The notes under the pieces: generated by a model
What the model was told of the DNA's origin: nothing
Database searches by the model: none
The model's input: only the letters and a program-made list of their open reading frames with translations
Source of the DNA: Bradyrhizobium macuxiense
Lineage (GTDB): Bacteria > Pseudomonadota > Alphaproteobacteria > Rhizobiales > Xanthobacteraceae
DNA length: 64,000 nt
Assembly: GCF_007993935.1 (NCBI RefSeq)
Contig: NZ_VITY01000008.1
Location: 248,001 to 312,000 of the forward strand
Reading direction: 5' to 3'
Part shown: one piece after another, positions 51,363 through 60,523 of the stretch
Layout: each line of letters starts with the position of its first letter
How positions within the stretch are numbered: the stretch's first letter is position 1
Made by a program: the position numbers and the translations under genes

Positions 51363-53330
51363 ATGTTCACGCTTCGATCGATTGCCGCCCGCCTGATCCT
51401 GGCGATTTCCCTGACCGTTGCGGTCGCCTGCGCGATCCTCGGCGGCTTCTCCATCAGCCAGCAGCGCGCACTGACCCGGCTCGCGCTCGATCAGCAGCTC
51501 AAGCTGCAGTATGACAGCGTGATTGCAGCCATCGACTATGAAGGCCGCACCGCGCTCGCGGTCTCGGCCGTGATCGCCGCCCTGCCGCCGGTCGAAGAGG
51601 CGATCGCCAAGGGCGATCGCGACGGCCTCGGCAAGCTGCTCGGCGCGCCCTGGGCCGCGATCAAGGCGCAAGGCATCCCGCTGATCTCGTTCTGGCAGGC
51701 CCCGGCGACGAGCTTCTACCGGGTCCACGTGCCGAAAACTTTCAGCGACGACGCCTCCACGCGGCGCACGACGGTGGTGGAATCGATCAAGGCCGGCAAG
51801 CCGATCGTCGGCGTCGAGCCGGGTCGCGAAGCGCTTTCGATCTTCGGCATGACCCCGGTCATGCATGACGGCAAGACGCTGGGCAATGTCGATATCGGCG
51901 TCGCGTTCGGCAAGGAATTCGTCGACCGCGCCAAGAAGCGCTTCGGCATCGACCTCGCGGTGCATTCGTTCGACGGCAAGAGCTTCAAGCGGCTGTCTTC
52001 GACCTTCGGCGACACCGTGGTCGCGACCCAGGACGAGCTCAAGAGCGTGATGAGCGGTGCCGCCGTGCTGCGCGACGCTGTTCTCGACGGCCATGCGGTC
52101 GAGCTCTATCTCGGCCAGATCAAGAACTATGCCGGCGAGCCGGTCGCCGTGCTCGAGATCGTCAAGGACACCAGCGACTATGAAGCGGCCGCGGCAAGCG
52201 CGCAGCGCAACCTGATCCTTGGCACGGTCGCGATCCTGGCCGCGGCGGTGCTGCTCGCATTCTTGCTCGGCCGCGGCCTGTCACGGCCGCTCACCGAGAT
52301 CACCGCGGTCATGAACCGGCTGTCCAGCGGCGACACCAGCGTCACGATTCCCGGCAGCGAGCGCCGCGACGAGCTCGGCACGATGGCGAAGGCGGTCGAC
52401 GTGTTCCGCCGCAGCATGATCGAAACCTCCTCGCTGCGCGATGCACAGGAAGCCGACAAGGTGAAGGCTGCGGCCGACAAGCAGGCGCTGCAGCGGCAGA
52501 TGGCCGACCGCTTCGAATCCGACGTCAAGGGCATGGTCGCCGCCGTCGCACGCTCGTCGAGCGCCATGCAGCGCGTCGCAGGCGAGATCACCACCAGCGT
52601 CAACGGCACCTCCGAGCGGACCGCGGCGGCAGCCGCCGCGTCCGAGGAAGCGTCGGCCAGCGTCAATGCGGTCGCCGCCGCGACCGAGGAGCTGGCGTCC
52701 TCGATCACCGAGATCGGCCGCCAGGTCACCCATTCCAGCCGCGTCGCCGACAATGCCGTGGCCAAGGCGATGGAGACCACCGAAATGGTGACGAGCCTCG
52801 CCGCGTCGGCCGAGAAGATCGGCGACGTGCTGCGCCTGATCAGCGCGATCGCGAGCCAAACCAATCTCTTGGCGCTCAACGCCACCATCGAGGCCGCGCG
52901 CGCCGGCGAGGCCGGCCGCGGCTTCGCCGTGGTCGCCGCCGAGGTCAAGGAACTGGCGAGCCAGACCGCGAAGGCGACCGACGAGATCGCCGGCCAGGTC
53001 GGCGCGATCCAGTCCGCCACCGGCAATTGCGTCAGCGCGATCGGCGACATCAGCGGCACCATCCGCGAGATCTCGGGCATCGCCACCGCGATCGCGGCCG
53101 CCGTCGAGCAGCAGGATTCGGCGACGCGCGAGATCGCCCGCAGCGTGCAGCAGGCCTCCTCCGGCACCGTCGAGGTCTCCGCCAATATTGCGGGCGCCAG
53201 CGAGGCCGCCGGCCAATCCCGGGCGCTGACCGGCAATGTGCTGGATACATCCGGCCAGCTCGGCGATCACGCCTCGGCGCTGTCGCACAGCGTCGACACG
53301 TTCCTCGCCGGACTGCGCAACGCGGCCTGA
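51363..53330 (+). CDS. Methyl-accepting chemotaxis protein with periplasmic Cache sensor
   Basis: A 655-residue chemoreceptor. Helix 1 is near 10-30. A periplasmic domain of about 250 residues looks like a double Cache fold (FWQAPATSFYRVHVPKTFSDD; GIDLAVHSFDGKSF). Helix 2 is near 282-305, followed by a HAMP domain. The signalling domain carries the conserved hairpin tip ISAIASQTNLLALNATIEAA, then RAGEAGRGFAVVAAEVKEL. No C-terminal pentapeptide tether is present. The ATG at 51363 is chosen (MFTLRSIAAR). The ligand is unknown; Cache receptors often bind organic acids or amino acids. Confidence 0.93.
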   Translation: MFTLRSIAARLILAISLTVAVACAILGGFSISQQRALTRLALDQQLKLQYDSVIAAIDYEGRTALAVSAVIAALPPVEEAIAKGDRDGLGKLLGAPWAAIKAQGIPLISFWQAPATSFYRVHVPKTFSDDASTRRTTVVESIKAGKPIVGVEPGREALSIFGMTPVMHDGKTLGNVDIGVAFGKEFVDRAKKRFGIDLAVHSFDGKSFKRLSSTFGDTVVATQDELKSVMSGAAVLRDAVLDGHAVELYLGQIKNYAGEPVAVLEIVKDTSDYEAAAASAQRNLILGTVAILAAAVLLAFLLGRGLSRPLTEITAVMNRLSSGDTSVTIPGSERRDELGTMAKAVDVFRRSMIETSSLRDAQEADKVKAAADKQALQRQMADRFESDVKGMVAAVARSSSAMQRVAGEITTSVNGTSERTAAAAAASEEASASVNAVAAATEELASSITEIGRQVTHSSRVADNAVAKAMETTEMVTSLAASAEKIGDVLRLISAIASQTNLLALNATIEAARAGEAGRGFAVVAAEVKELASQTAKATDEIAGQVGAIQSATGNCVSAIGDISGTIREISGIATAIAAAVEQQDSATREIARSVQQASSGTVEVSANIAGASEAAGQSRALTGNVLDTSGQLGDHASALSHSVDTFLAGLRNAA

Positions 53331-53403
53331 GCCGCGGGGCCGAGCTATGTGACGTTCGGGTCGCTGTGGTAGATAGACGCCACACGCCCTCGCGGAGCCC
53401 ATC

Positions 53404-53859
53404 ATGCGCAAGCCGGCAGCATCGACCAGCAAGGCGGCACGGCGTCCGCCGGCAGGATCGGCCGATGCGTTGTTCGACGCCTATCCTGCCCCGGTCAAGG
53501 CCAGGCTGCTGGCGTTGCGGCGCCTGATCTTCGAGACCGCGAAGACGACCGACGGCGTCGGCGCGCTGGAAGAGACATTGAAATGGGGCCAGCCGAGCTA
53601 CCTGACGGCGGAGACCGGCAGCGGCAGCACGGTGCGGATCGACCAGGTGAAGCCGGCCACTGATCAGGTCGCGGTCTACTTCCACTGCCAGACCAATCTG
53701 GTCGAGACCTTCCGCGAGCTCTATCCCGAGCTCAGCTACAGCGGCAATCGCGCGATCCTGCTCGATGTCGGCGGCAAGCTGCCGGAGGTAGCGCTGCGCC
53801 ACTGCGTGGCGCTGGCGCTGACTTATCATCTGAGACGTAAGGCCAGCGCGGCCAGCTAG
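53404..53859 (+). CDS. DUF1801 domain protein
   Basis: A 151-residue soluble protein. After a basic, low-complexity N-terminus (about 1-20) the DUF1801 fold follows: FDAYPAPVKARLLALRRLIFE, LKWGQPSYLTAETGSGSTVRI and VAVYFHCQTNLVETFRELYP. Related proteins include YdhG/YdeI-like factors of unknown biochemical role. The ATG at 53404 has GGAGCC just upstream. It is followed 5 bp after the stop by a palindromic repeat. Confidence 0.82.
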   Translation: MRKPAASTSKAARRPPAGSADALFDAYPAPVKARLLALRRLIFETAKTTDGVGALEETLKWGQPSYLTAETGSGSTVRIDQVKPATDQVAVYFHCQTNLVETFRELYPELSYSGNRAILLDVGGKLPEVALRHCVALALTYHLRRKASAAS

Positions 53860-53864
53860 TTCAT

Positions 53865-53950
53865 CGTCATTGCGAGCGAAGCGAAGCAATCCATGCTTCC
53901 ACGTATGCGGGACGATGGATTGCTTCGTCGCTTCGCTCCTCGCAATGACG
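53865..53950. repeat. Palindromic repeat, TCATTGCGAGCG-type, third copy
   Basis: CGTCATTGCGAGCGAAGCGA mirrors GCTCCTCGCAATGACG, with GCAATCCAT and ATGGATTGC inside. It fills the gap between the convergent DUF1801 and c-di-GMP genes, consistent with use as a bidirectional transcript end. Confidence 0.85.
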
Positions 53951-53967
53951 CGGAGAGTGCAGAGTTC

Positions 53968-56166
53968 CTACGCCACCAGCGCCGTCGCGACGCGCTGCGC
54001 TTTGAGCAGGCTCACGACCTCGGCATTCGGCCGCGCGCGGCTGAACAGGAAGCCCTGGCCCTCGTGGCAGCCCTCGGCGCGCAGGCAGCTCAGCTCCGCC
54101 TCGGTCTCGACGCCCTCGGCGGTGATGGTGACACCGAGCCCGACGCCGAGGCTGACGATCGAGCGCACGATCGCCTGCGCATCCGGGTTCGCACCGAGAT
54201 CGCGCACGAAGGACTGGTCGATCTTGATCTTGTCGAACGGGAAGCTGCGCAGATAGCTCAGCGACGAATAGCCGGTGCCGAAATCGTCCATCGACATCCG
54301 CACCCCGAGCGCGCGCAGCGCATGCAGCGTCGCCAGCACCTGACTGCTCTTCTCGAGCAGCAGCGTCTCGGTGATCTCGAGCTCGAGCCGCCGCGCCGGC
54401 AGGCCGGATTGCCGCAAGGCGTCGGTGACCAGCGCCAGCAGATTGCCGGTGCGGAACTGCAGCGGCGAAAGATTGACGGCGACGCGCACGTCGTCGGGCC
54501 ATTGCGCCGCGTCCATGCAGGCACGATGCAGCATCAGGCTGCCGAGCGGATTGATCAGGCCGGTCTCCTCGGCCACCGGAATGAACTCGCCGGGCGAGAT
54601 CATGCCGCGCTCCGGGTGCGGCCAGCGCACCAGCGCCTCGAGGCCGGTGATGCATCCGCTGGTGAGATCGACCAGCGGCTGGTAGTAGGGTTGCAATCCT
54701 TCGTTCTGGATCGCATCGCGCAGATCGATCTCGATCTTGCGCCGGCTTTGCGCGCGCGCATCCATCTCGGCCTCGAAGAACGAGAAGGTGCCGCGGAACT
54801 CGCTCTTGGCGCGCGACAGCGCCATGTCGGCACTCTTCAGGAGCTTTTCGGAATCCTCACCGTCGCCGGGCGACATCGCAATCCCGATGCTGGCGCCGAT
54901 CACCACCGAATGGCCCTCGAGCAGATAGGGCTCGCCGATCGCGTCGAGAATCCGCCGTGCCAGCAGCACGGCGTCCTCGGGCCGCATCACGCCGCCCTGC
55001 ACGATGGTGAACTCATCGGAGTTGAGGCGCGCCAGCGCATCCTCCTCGCGCAGCGTCGAGCGCAGGCGCTTGGCGACCCCACGCAACAGCTTGTCGCCGA
55101 TGCCGTGGCCGAGCGTGTCGTTGACCGCCTTGAAATTGTCGAGCCCCAGCATCAGCACCGCGACCTTGTCGGTCGAGCGGCGGGTATGCTGCAGCATATC
55201 CTCCATCTGCTGGCGCAGCAGATTGCGGTTCGGCAGGCCGGTCAGGCTGTCGTGCTGGGCCATGAAGGCGAGCCGCGCCTCGGCGCGCTTGCGCTCGGTG
55301 ATATCCATCAGCGCGAGCAGCATCGCCGGCTGGTCGCCATGCATCAGCTGGCGCGAGTAGATCGCAAGGTCGATCAGCGTGCCGTCGGCGCGCACATGCT
55401 TCCAGGTCCGCGCCGCCTGCTCGTCGCTGCTGCGGCCGGCGGCCCAGGGCAACTCGGCATCGAACGCCTGCAGGCTCTTGATCGTCATCTTCTCGAATTC
55501 GGCACGCACATAGCCGTAATGTGCGATCGCGGCGTCGTTGACCGCGAGGATCCGTTCGCCGTCGAGCGCGCACAGGATCATCGGCACCGGGTTGCCGTCG
55601 AACAGCAGGCGAAACGAGGCCTCCCGCTGCTTCAGTTCGGTGATGTCGACGCGCAGGCCGACGATGCCGCCATCCGAGGTCAATCGCTCCTCGATCAGCA
55701 CCACGCGGCCATCGGCCAATACCTGCTCGTGCCGCTCGCCCGGCTGGTACATCTTCCCGAGCCGCTCGGCGATCCACTCTTCCTCGCGCCCGGCGGCCTC
55801 GGGATAGTCGCCGCGCGCGACGCCGACGCGGATGGTGTCCTCGAGGCGCGCGCCGTGCTCGAACAGATCGGAACTGCGCTTGTAGATCTCCGAGTATTTC
55901 CTGTTCCAGAGCGTGTAACGGCCTTCGGGGTCGAGGAACACGATGCCTTGCGGCAGGATGTCGATCGCCTCACGCAGCCGCGCGTTCGACTTGCGGGCCT
56001 CGGCGATCGCGGCGTCGGCCTGCGCGCGCTGGCGCACCAGTTCGCCGATCTCGACGGCGGGGCGGCGCGAGCGGCTGGACATTTTCGGCATCGGCATCGG
56101 CCGGCGTCCCCGGGAACGGGACAGTTTGGCCTGCTTCGGTTTCTTGATCTTCTTTGGCCGCATCAT
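53968..56166 (-). CDS. PAS-PAS-GGDEF-EAL protein with degenerate GGDEF site
   Basis: A 732-residue cytoplasmic protein. A basic N-terminus (MMRPKKIKKPKQAK) and a coiled coil precede two PAS domains (about 60-175 and 185-300). In the GGDEF domain (about 305-465) the signature reads RLNSDEFTIV, so both glycines of GGDEF are replaced. The EAL domain (about 475-725) is intact: GLEALVRW, VNLSPLQF, LELEITETLL, MDDFGTGYSSLSYL, KIDQSFV and EGVETEAEL. It should hydrolyse c-di-GMP and probably cannot make it; the altered GGDEF may bind GTP as a regulator. The start at 56166 is chosen among several ATGs; longer forms add poorly conserved sequence. Confidence 0.85.
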   Translation of the reverse strand: MMRPKKIKKPKQAKLSRSRGRRPMPMPKMSSRSRRPAVEIGELVRQRAQADAAIAEARKSNARLREAIDILPQGIVFLDPEGRYTLWNRKYSEIYKRSSDLFEHGARLEDTIRVGVARGDYPEAAGREEEWIAERLGKMYQPGERHEQVLADGRVVLIEERLTSDGGIVGLRVDITELKQREASFRLLFDGNPVPMILCALDGERILAVNDAAIAHYGYVRAEFEKMTIKSLQAFDAELPWAAGRSSDEQAARTWKHVRADGTLIDLAIYSRQLMHGDQPAMLLALMDITERKRAEARLAFMAQHDSLTGLPNRNLLRQQMEDMLQHTRRSTDKVAVLMLGLDNFKAVNDTLGHGIGDKLLRGVAKRLRSTLREEDALARLNSDEFTIVQGGVMRPEDAVLLARRILDAIGEPYLLEGHSVVIGASIGIAMSPGDGEDSEKLLKSADMALSRAKSEFRGTFSFFEAEMDARAQSRRKIEIDLRDAIQNEGLQPYYQPLVDLTSGCITGLEALVRWPHPERGMISPGEFIPVAEETGLINPLGSLMLHRACMDAAQWPDDVRVAVNLSPLQFRTGNLLALVTDALRQSGLPARRLELEITETLLLEKSSQVLATLHALRALGVRMSMDDFGTGYSSLSYLRSFPFDKIKIDQSFVRDLGANPDAQAIVRSIVSLGVGLGVTITAEGVETEAELSCLRAEGCHEGQGFLFSRARPNAEVVSLLKAQRVATALVA

Positions 56167-56509
56167 CGCACTCGCACGCCCCACGCGCATTCCAGTCCGG
56201 TGACATTTCTGCGATAAGTCTCTGAAAAATTGGTATCTCTTGGCGAAGAGCTGCGCTGTATGAGAAGTTCGGCCATTGCCTGCTTTGCAGGCGCGTCCAC
56301 GCCGCGCGCGAGCGACAGGCCGCGCGCAAGCGGCCCGTAGCGCAGATTTGCAGCGCGGGGGTGCCGGAGCGTGGTGAAGGAAGGGTAAACCTACGCCTGC
56401 CTGCACAATGAATGCGCCGAAACCGCTGCAGGCGCATCAATGTTTGCCAGCGTGTGACAGGGTTATCGCGAGGTAAAGGCACGACCAGTTTCGTGCCTTC
56501 TTGCGGAGG
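56167..56509. other. Intergenic region upstream of the c-di-GMP gene
   Basis: About 340 bp. If the c-di-GMP protein began at an upstream in-frame ATG (56190 or 56406) part of this would be coding, but the extra residues are Arg/Ala-rich without recognisable structure. GGTATCTCTTGGCG near 56231 is locally AT-richer. No other gene, repeat or clear promoter was seen. Confidence 0.4.
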
Positions 56510-56947
56510 CTAGTTGGTGATCTCGATCCGCGTGCCGCCGCGGCCGTTGCGCTCGACCAGCCCATAGAGCTGTGCCGCATGCGAGGGATGCAGGCGCACG
56601 CAGCCATGCGAAGCCGGCCCGCCGAGGCGGGTGAGCTCATAGGTGCCGTGAATGGCGAAGCCGCCATGGAAGAAGATCGCGTATGGCATCGGCGAGTTGT
56701 AGTATTTCCGCGAGTACCAGCGGCGCGCCAACAGCTGCGGATGGAACACGCCGTTCGGCGTGCCATAGCCGCGGCGTCCGGTCGACACCGGCCAGTTGTA
56801 GCGCGGCGCACCGTCGATGCTGACCGCCATGCGCTGCGATGATTTGTCGATGTGGACGACGATGTCGGCGCGCGCCGGGGAGAATGCCAACACCGACGCG
56901 GCAACCGCGACAGCAAACGGAAGCCGTACGCAATATGCGCTTGTCAT
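56510..56947 (-). CDS. L,D-transpeptidase (YkuD family)
   Basis: A 145-residue exported enzyme with a signal peptide at 1-27 (LAFSPARAD). The catalytic domain follows: IVVHIDKSSQRMAVSIDG, GRRGYGTPNGVFHPQLL, FHGGFAIHGTYEL (active-site His) and the signature GPASHGCVRLHPSHA with the catalytic Cys. It makes 3-3 peptidoglycan cross-links or attaches proteins to the wall. The ATG at 56947 is taken. It is divergent from a murein endopeptidase gene. Confidence 0.92.
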   Translation of the reverse strand: MTSAYCVRLPFAVAVAASVLAFSPARADIVVHIDKSSQRMAVSIDGAPRYNWPVSTGRRGYGTPNGVFHPQLLARRWYSRKYYNSPMPYAIFFHGGFAIHGTYELTRLGGPASHGCVRLHPSHAAQLYGLVERNGRGGTRIEITN

Positions 56948-57142
56948 AATAAATAACGCTTACCCTGAAATTATTGCACGCATGATGTCGCCAGCAACGC
57001 GTGCTTGTAAAGTGGCGTAGCTCACATGCGAGCCAGCCGCGGGTAATCTCGATCCGCCCTGTGGGCGATCAAGCGAATGGGATGAGAGGGCGGTTCGTCC
57101 GGTACGAATCCATGCTAGCGTTGCGTGGACAGAGTGATCCGA

Positions 57143-58090
57143 ATGACATCCCGCCTGCGTCTGATCCCGCTCCTGATCTCCGCCCTCCTCGCCTGCACCA
57201 TCTCCGCGCGGGCGCAGGACAAGGGCTCGCTCAATCCGCAGCCATTGCCGCCGCTCGCCAACCCGAACGATCCAACGATCGGGGCGAAGCAGCTGTTCGC
57301 CCGCAAGGTGCTGCCGGCGGCGATGCCGACCCAATCGATCGGCGGCTACACCAAGGGCTGTCTCGCCGGCGCCGCGCAGATGCCGCTCAACGGCGACACC
57401 TGGCAGGTGATGCGTCTGTCGCGCAATCGCTATTGGGGACATCCCGCCATGATCGCGCTGCTGAAACGGCTGGCGGCCAACGCGCACAGGGACGCCGGCT
57501 GGCCCGGCATCCTGGTCGGCGATATCGGCCAGCCCCGCGGCGGCCCCGCGCTGTCAGGTCACGCCAGCCACCAGATCGGGCTCGACGCCGACGTCTGGCT
57601 GACGCCGATGCCCGATCGCAAATTGTCGCGCGAGGATCGCGAGGAGATGTCGGCTGTCATGATGGTGCGTGACGATCGGCTCGACATCGATCCGCATGTG
57701 TTCACGCCGGGCCATGTGCTCGTCCTCCGCGATGCGGCGCGCGAGCCGGCGGTGCAGCGCATCTTCGTCAATCCGGCGATCAAGAAGGCGCTGTGCCGCG
57801 AGGCCAAGGGCGACCGCGGCTGGCTGGCGAAGATCCGGCCGTGGTGGGGCCACGACTACCACTTCCACATCCGCATGCGATGCCCGTCCGGAAGCCCCGC
57901 ATGCGAGGGGCAGAAGCAGCAAGCCGAAGGCGAGGGCTGCAAGCCGTCCGATCTCGCCTTCTGGTTCAAGGATTCGGTGCTGCATCCAAAGCCGCCGCCG
58001 AAGCCGCCGAAACCGCGCCCGCCGATGACGCTGGCGCAGATGCCGGCGGCCTGCAAGACGGTGCTGAACGCAGCCGACGCCAAGCAGTAA
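57143..58090 (+). CDS. mepA: Penicillin-insensitive murein endopeptidase
   Basis: A 315-residue periplasmic LAS-family metallopeptidase that cuts D-Ala-mDAP cross-links. The signal peptide ends near residue 25 (TISARAQDK). Metal-site motifs are GHASHQIGLDADVWLTP (His and Asp) and WWGHDYHFHIRMRCP (HxH). SIGGYTKGCLAGAAQMPLNG and NRYWGHPAMI are family stretches. The Cys pairs and the Pro/Lys-rich tail (LHPKPPPKPPKPRPP) are also typical. The ATG at 57143 is preferred over a GTG at 57125. A repeat starts at the stop codon. Confidence 0.93.
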   Translation: MTSRLRLIPLLISALLACTISARAQDKGSLNPQPLPPLANPNDPTIGAKQLFARKVLPAAMPTQSIGGYTKGCLAGAAQMPLNGDTWQVMRLSRNRYWGHPAMIALLKRLAANAHRDAGWPGILVGDIGQPRGGPALSGHASHQIGLDADVWLTPMPDRKLSREDREEMSAVMMVRDDRLDIDPHVFTPGHVLVLRDAAREPAVQRIFVNPAIKKALCREAKGDRGWLAKIRPWWGHDYHFHIRMRCPSGSPACEGQKQQAEGEGCKPSDLAFWFKDSVLHPKPPPKPPKPRPPMTLAQMPAACKTVLNAADAKQ

Positions 58091-58163
58091 GCATGATCCG
58101 GAAAAGTGCGAAGCGGTTTTCCCTCGCGACAAACGCGGAACGCGTTTGCGCGGAGATCATGCT
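58091..58163. repeat. GCATGATCCGGAAAAGTG repeat with an inserted hairpin
   Basis: Compared with 47861-47906, this copy keeps GCATGATCCGGAAAAG and GAGATCATGC but has about 27 extra bases after TTTTCC. The extra part contains the perfect hairpin CAAACGCG-GAA-CGCGTTTG. It begins directly after the mepA stop. Confidence 0.75.
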
Positions 58164-58319
58164 CAAACAAGAGGCCCAAGCAATAACATCTTCGTCAGGC
58201 GGCTATGCCGGCCGGCTGGAACTACGTTATGATCGCGCGTCGTCGCGCCGTAAGCGCGATCGAGCGATGGATCGGGGCCTCTGATCTATTTCATCCGTCA
58301 CAATTGCATTGGACCAGAC

Positions 58320-58829
58320 ATGCGCACATCGCTCCTCGCCGCATCGCTCCTGCTCGTCTCGGCTCCCGCTTTCGCGGCGGAGGAGCCGAGCGGCTGCGAC
58401 AAGTTCAAATGGTCGATCGACCGCGCCCGCGCCGCGCTCACCGCGCCCGATCGCGCCAAGCTTGCCTCGGGGAGCGAGCAGGGCGCCCTGCCGTCGACCG
58501 CCATCACGCTGGCGCTGGTGGCGCCCGCCGATGCCAAATTGCCGTCGCCGCCGGAGCGCGCGCCGAAGGACGGCACCTTCGCCGGCTTCACCAGCGTCAA
58601 GGCCGCACCGAAGGCCGGGCTCTATACCGTCAGCCTCTCGGCCGGCGCCTGGGTCGACCTGGTGCAGGACGGGCATTTCCTGAAGCCCAAGGCGTTCAGC
58701 GGCGCGACCGATTGCGACGGTATCCGCAAGACCATGAAATACGACCTCGCCGCCAGCCCCTTCGTGCTGCAGGTCAGCGGCGCCAGAGAGAACTCGCTGT
58801 CGATCGCGATCCAGCCGGCCGATCAATAG
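58320..58829 (+). CDS. Hypothetical secreted protein
   Basis: A 169-residue protein with a signal peptide at 1-19 (LLLVSAPAFAAEE). The mature part has two Cys (SGCDKFKWSID and TDCDGIRKTMKY) and a Gly/Ala-rich beta-type middle (GLYTVSLSAGAWVDLVQDG). It resembles periplasmic homologues of unknown function that are common in Bradyrhizobium. The ATG at 58320 is clear. The 3' neighbour is modA, after about 190 bp. Confidence 0.7.
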   Translation: MRTSLLAASLLLVSAPAFAAEEPSGCDKFKWSIDRARAALTAPDRAKLASGSEQGALPSTAITLALVAPADAKLPSPPERAPKDGTFAGFTSVKAAPKAGLYTVSLSAGAWVDLVQDGHFLKPKAFSGATDCDGIRKTMKYDLAASPFVLQVSGARENSLSIAIQPADQ

Positions 58830-58858
58830 GACGATCCGTTAGACAAACGGTCGCCTTT

Positions 58859-58916
58859 ACCGTAAGTCCCAGCCTGCTATGTTTGCAGTGCGATATCCTT
58901 GGGGGACCGTAAGTCC
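58859..58916. repeat. Direct repeat ACCGTAAGTCC upstream of modA
   Basis: ACCGTAAGTCC occurs at 58859-58869 and 58906-58916, 47 bp apart, in the 193-bp region before modA. The spacing is about 4.5 helical turns. No ModE-type palindrome or molybdenum-cofactor riboswitch was recognised. A regulatory role is only a possibility. Confidence 0.3.
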
Positions 58917-59022
58917 TTCGGGGACCAGCGGAACAGCGCTTCCGTCCGTCGCGGGCCAGACCTCACTCAACGCCTGATTTGCGCGCGCCCGTTCGCGCGC
59001 GAACATGCACGGAGCGCTTTCC

Positions 59023-59823
59023 ATGTCACGACTTTCAATTTCACGACTTGCCGGACTTTTCAGCGCCTTCGTCATCCTGCTCGGCGCGATCCACTCGCCG
59101 GCGAGCGCCGAGGACAAGACGCTCACCGTGTTTGCCGCGGCCTCGATGAAGAACGCGCTCGACGACATCGATGCGGCCTATACCGCCAAGACCGGCGTCA
59201 AGATCAGCGCCAGCTACGCCGCGAGCTCGGCGCTGGCGAAGCAGATCGAGCAGGGCGCGCCGGCCGACGTGTTCGTGTCCGCCGACACCGACTGGATGGA
59301 CTACGCGATCAAGCAGAAGAACATCAACGAGCCGACGCGGGTGAACCTGCTCGGCAACTCGATCGTGCTGATCGCGCCGAAGGATTCCAAGATCGACAAC
59401 GTCAACATCGGACCCGGCTTCGATCTCGCCAAGCTCGCCGGTGACGGCAGGATCGCAACCGGCGACGTCAAGGCGGTGCCGGTCGGCAAATACGCCAAGG
59501 CCGCGCTCGAGAAGCTCGGCGCCTGGCAGGCGGCGGAGCCGAAATTCGCGATGGCCGAGAGCGTGCGCGCGGCGCTGACGCTGGTGGCGCGCGGCGAGGC
59601 CGTGCTCGGCATCGTCTATTCGACCGACGCCAAGGTCGAGCCGGGCGTCAAGATCGTCGGCACCTTCCCGGCCGACACCCATCCGGCGATCATCTATCCG
59701 GTTGCCGCGACCACGACCGCGAAGCCCGAGACGGCGGACTATCTCGCCTTCCTGCGCTCCTCCGTGGCGAAGACGATCCTCGAGAAATACGGCTTCAAGT
59801 TCCTGATCAGCCCGACGACCTGA
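59023..59823 (+). CDS. modA: Molybdate ABC transporter substrate-binding protein
   Basis: Periplasmic molybdate-binding protein of 266 residues. The signal peptide ends near SPASAEDK. ModA landmarks are LTVFAAASMKNALDDI (oxyanion-binding Ser), SYAASSALAKQIEQGAPADVFVSADTDWMDYA, GNSIVLIAPKD, and the C-terminal VLGIVYSTDA and YPVAAT. The ATG at 59023 has GGAG 9 bases upstream; ATG 59005 is possible. modB follows after 2 bp. Confidence 0.95.
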   Translation: MSRLSISRLAGLFSAFVILLGAIHSPASAEDKTLTVFAAASMKNALDDIDAAYTAKTGVKISASYAASSALAKQIEQGAPADVFVSADTDWMDYAIKQKNINEPTRVNLLGNSIVLIAPKDSKIDNVNIGPGFDLAKLAGDGRIATGDVKAVPVGKYAKAALEKLGAWQAAEPKFAMAESVRAALTLVARGEAVLGIVYSTDAKVEPGVKIVGTFPADTHPAIIYPVAATTTAKPETADYLAFLRSSVAKTILEKYGFKFLISPTT

Positions 59824-59825
59824 GC

Positions 59826-60521
59826 GTGTTCGAGATCTCGCCGACCGAATGGACGGCGATCCTGCTGTCGCTGCGGGTCGCCGTCATCGCAACGCTGGTG
59901 GCGACCCCGTTCGGGATCGCGCTCGCCTGGCTGCTGGCGCGGCGCGATTTCTGGGGCAAGTCGCTGCTCGATGCCGTCGTGCATCTGCCGCTGGTGCTGC
60001 CGCCGGTCGTCACGGGCTATCTGCTGCTTTTGACCTTCGGCAAGCGTGGACTGGTCGGCGGCTGGCTGGCCGATCACCTCGGCATCGTGTTTGCGTTCCG
60101 TTGGACCGGTGCCGCGCTCGCCTGCGGCGTGATGTCGTTTCCGCTGCTGGTGCGCCCGATCCGGCTGTCGATCGAAGCCGTCGACCGCCGCCTCGAACAG
60201 GCCGCCGAGACGCTCGGCGCCGCGCCCTGGCGGGTGTTCGCGACGGTGACGCTGCCGCTCGCGCTGCCCGGCGTGCTGGCCGGCATGGTGCTCGGCTTTG
60301 CCAAGGCGATCGGCGAATTCGGTGCAACCATCACCTTCGTCTCCAACATCCCCGGCGAGACCCAGACCATTTCGTCGGCGATCTATTCGCTGATCCAGAC
60401 CCCTGATGGCGACACAGCCGCCGCACGGCTCGTGATCATCTCGGTCGTGCTCGCGGTCGGCGCGCTGATTGCCGCCGAAGTGTTCGCACGCCGCGCCACC
60501 GCGCGCCTGCACGGGCACTAG
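59826..60521 (+). CDS. modB: Molybdate ABC transporter permease
   Basis: A 231-residue inner-membrane permease with five or six helices. ModB features are ILLSLRVAVIATLVATPFGIALAWLLAR, HLPLVLPPVVTGYLLL and the EAA loop EQAAETLGAAPWRVFATVTLPLALPG, ending with IGEFGATITFVSNIPGETQT. The start is GTG at 59826, two bases after the modA stop, which implies coupled translation. modC follows after 2 bp. Confidence 0.95.
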   Translation: MFEISPTEWTAILLSLRVAVIATLVATPFGIALAWLLARRDFWGKSLLDAVVHLPLVLPPVVTGYLLLLTFGKRGLVGGWLADHLGIVFAFRWTGAALACGVMSFPLLVRPIRLSIEAVDRRLEQAAETLGAAPWRVFATVTLPLALPGVLAGMVLGFAKAIGEFGATITFVSNIPGETQTISSAIYSLIQTPDGDTAAARLVIISVVLAVGALIAAEVFARRATARLHGH

Positions 60522-60523
60522 CG

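Noticed and set aside
51107..51454. Minus-strand frame overlapping the chemoreceptor start
   Set aside because: It overlaps the well-supported start of the chemoreceptor gene and shows no motif or ribosome site.
58830..59022. ModE operator or molybdenum-cofactor riboswitch before modA
   Set aside because: No palindrome of the ModE type and no long conserved leader fold could be seen; only an 11-bp direct repeat is present.
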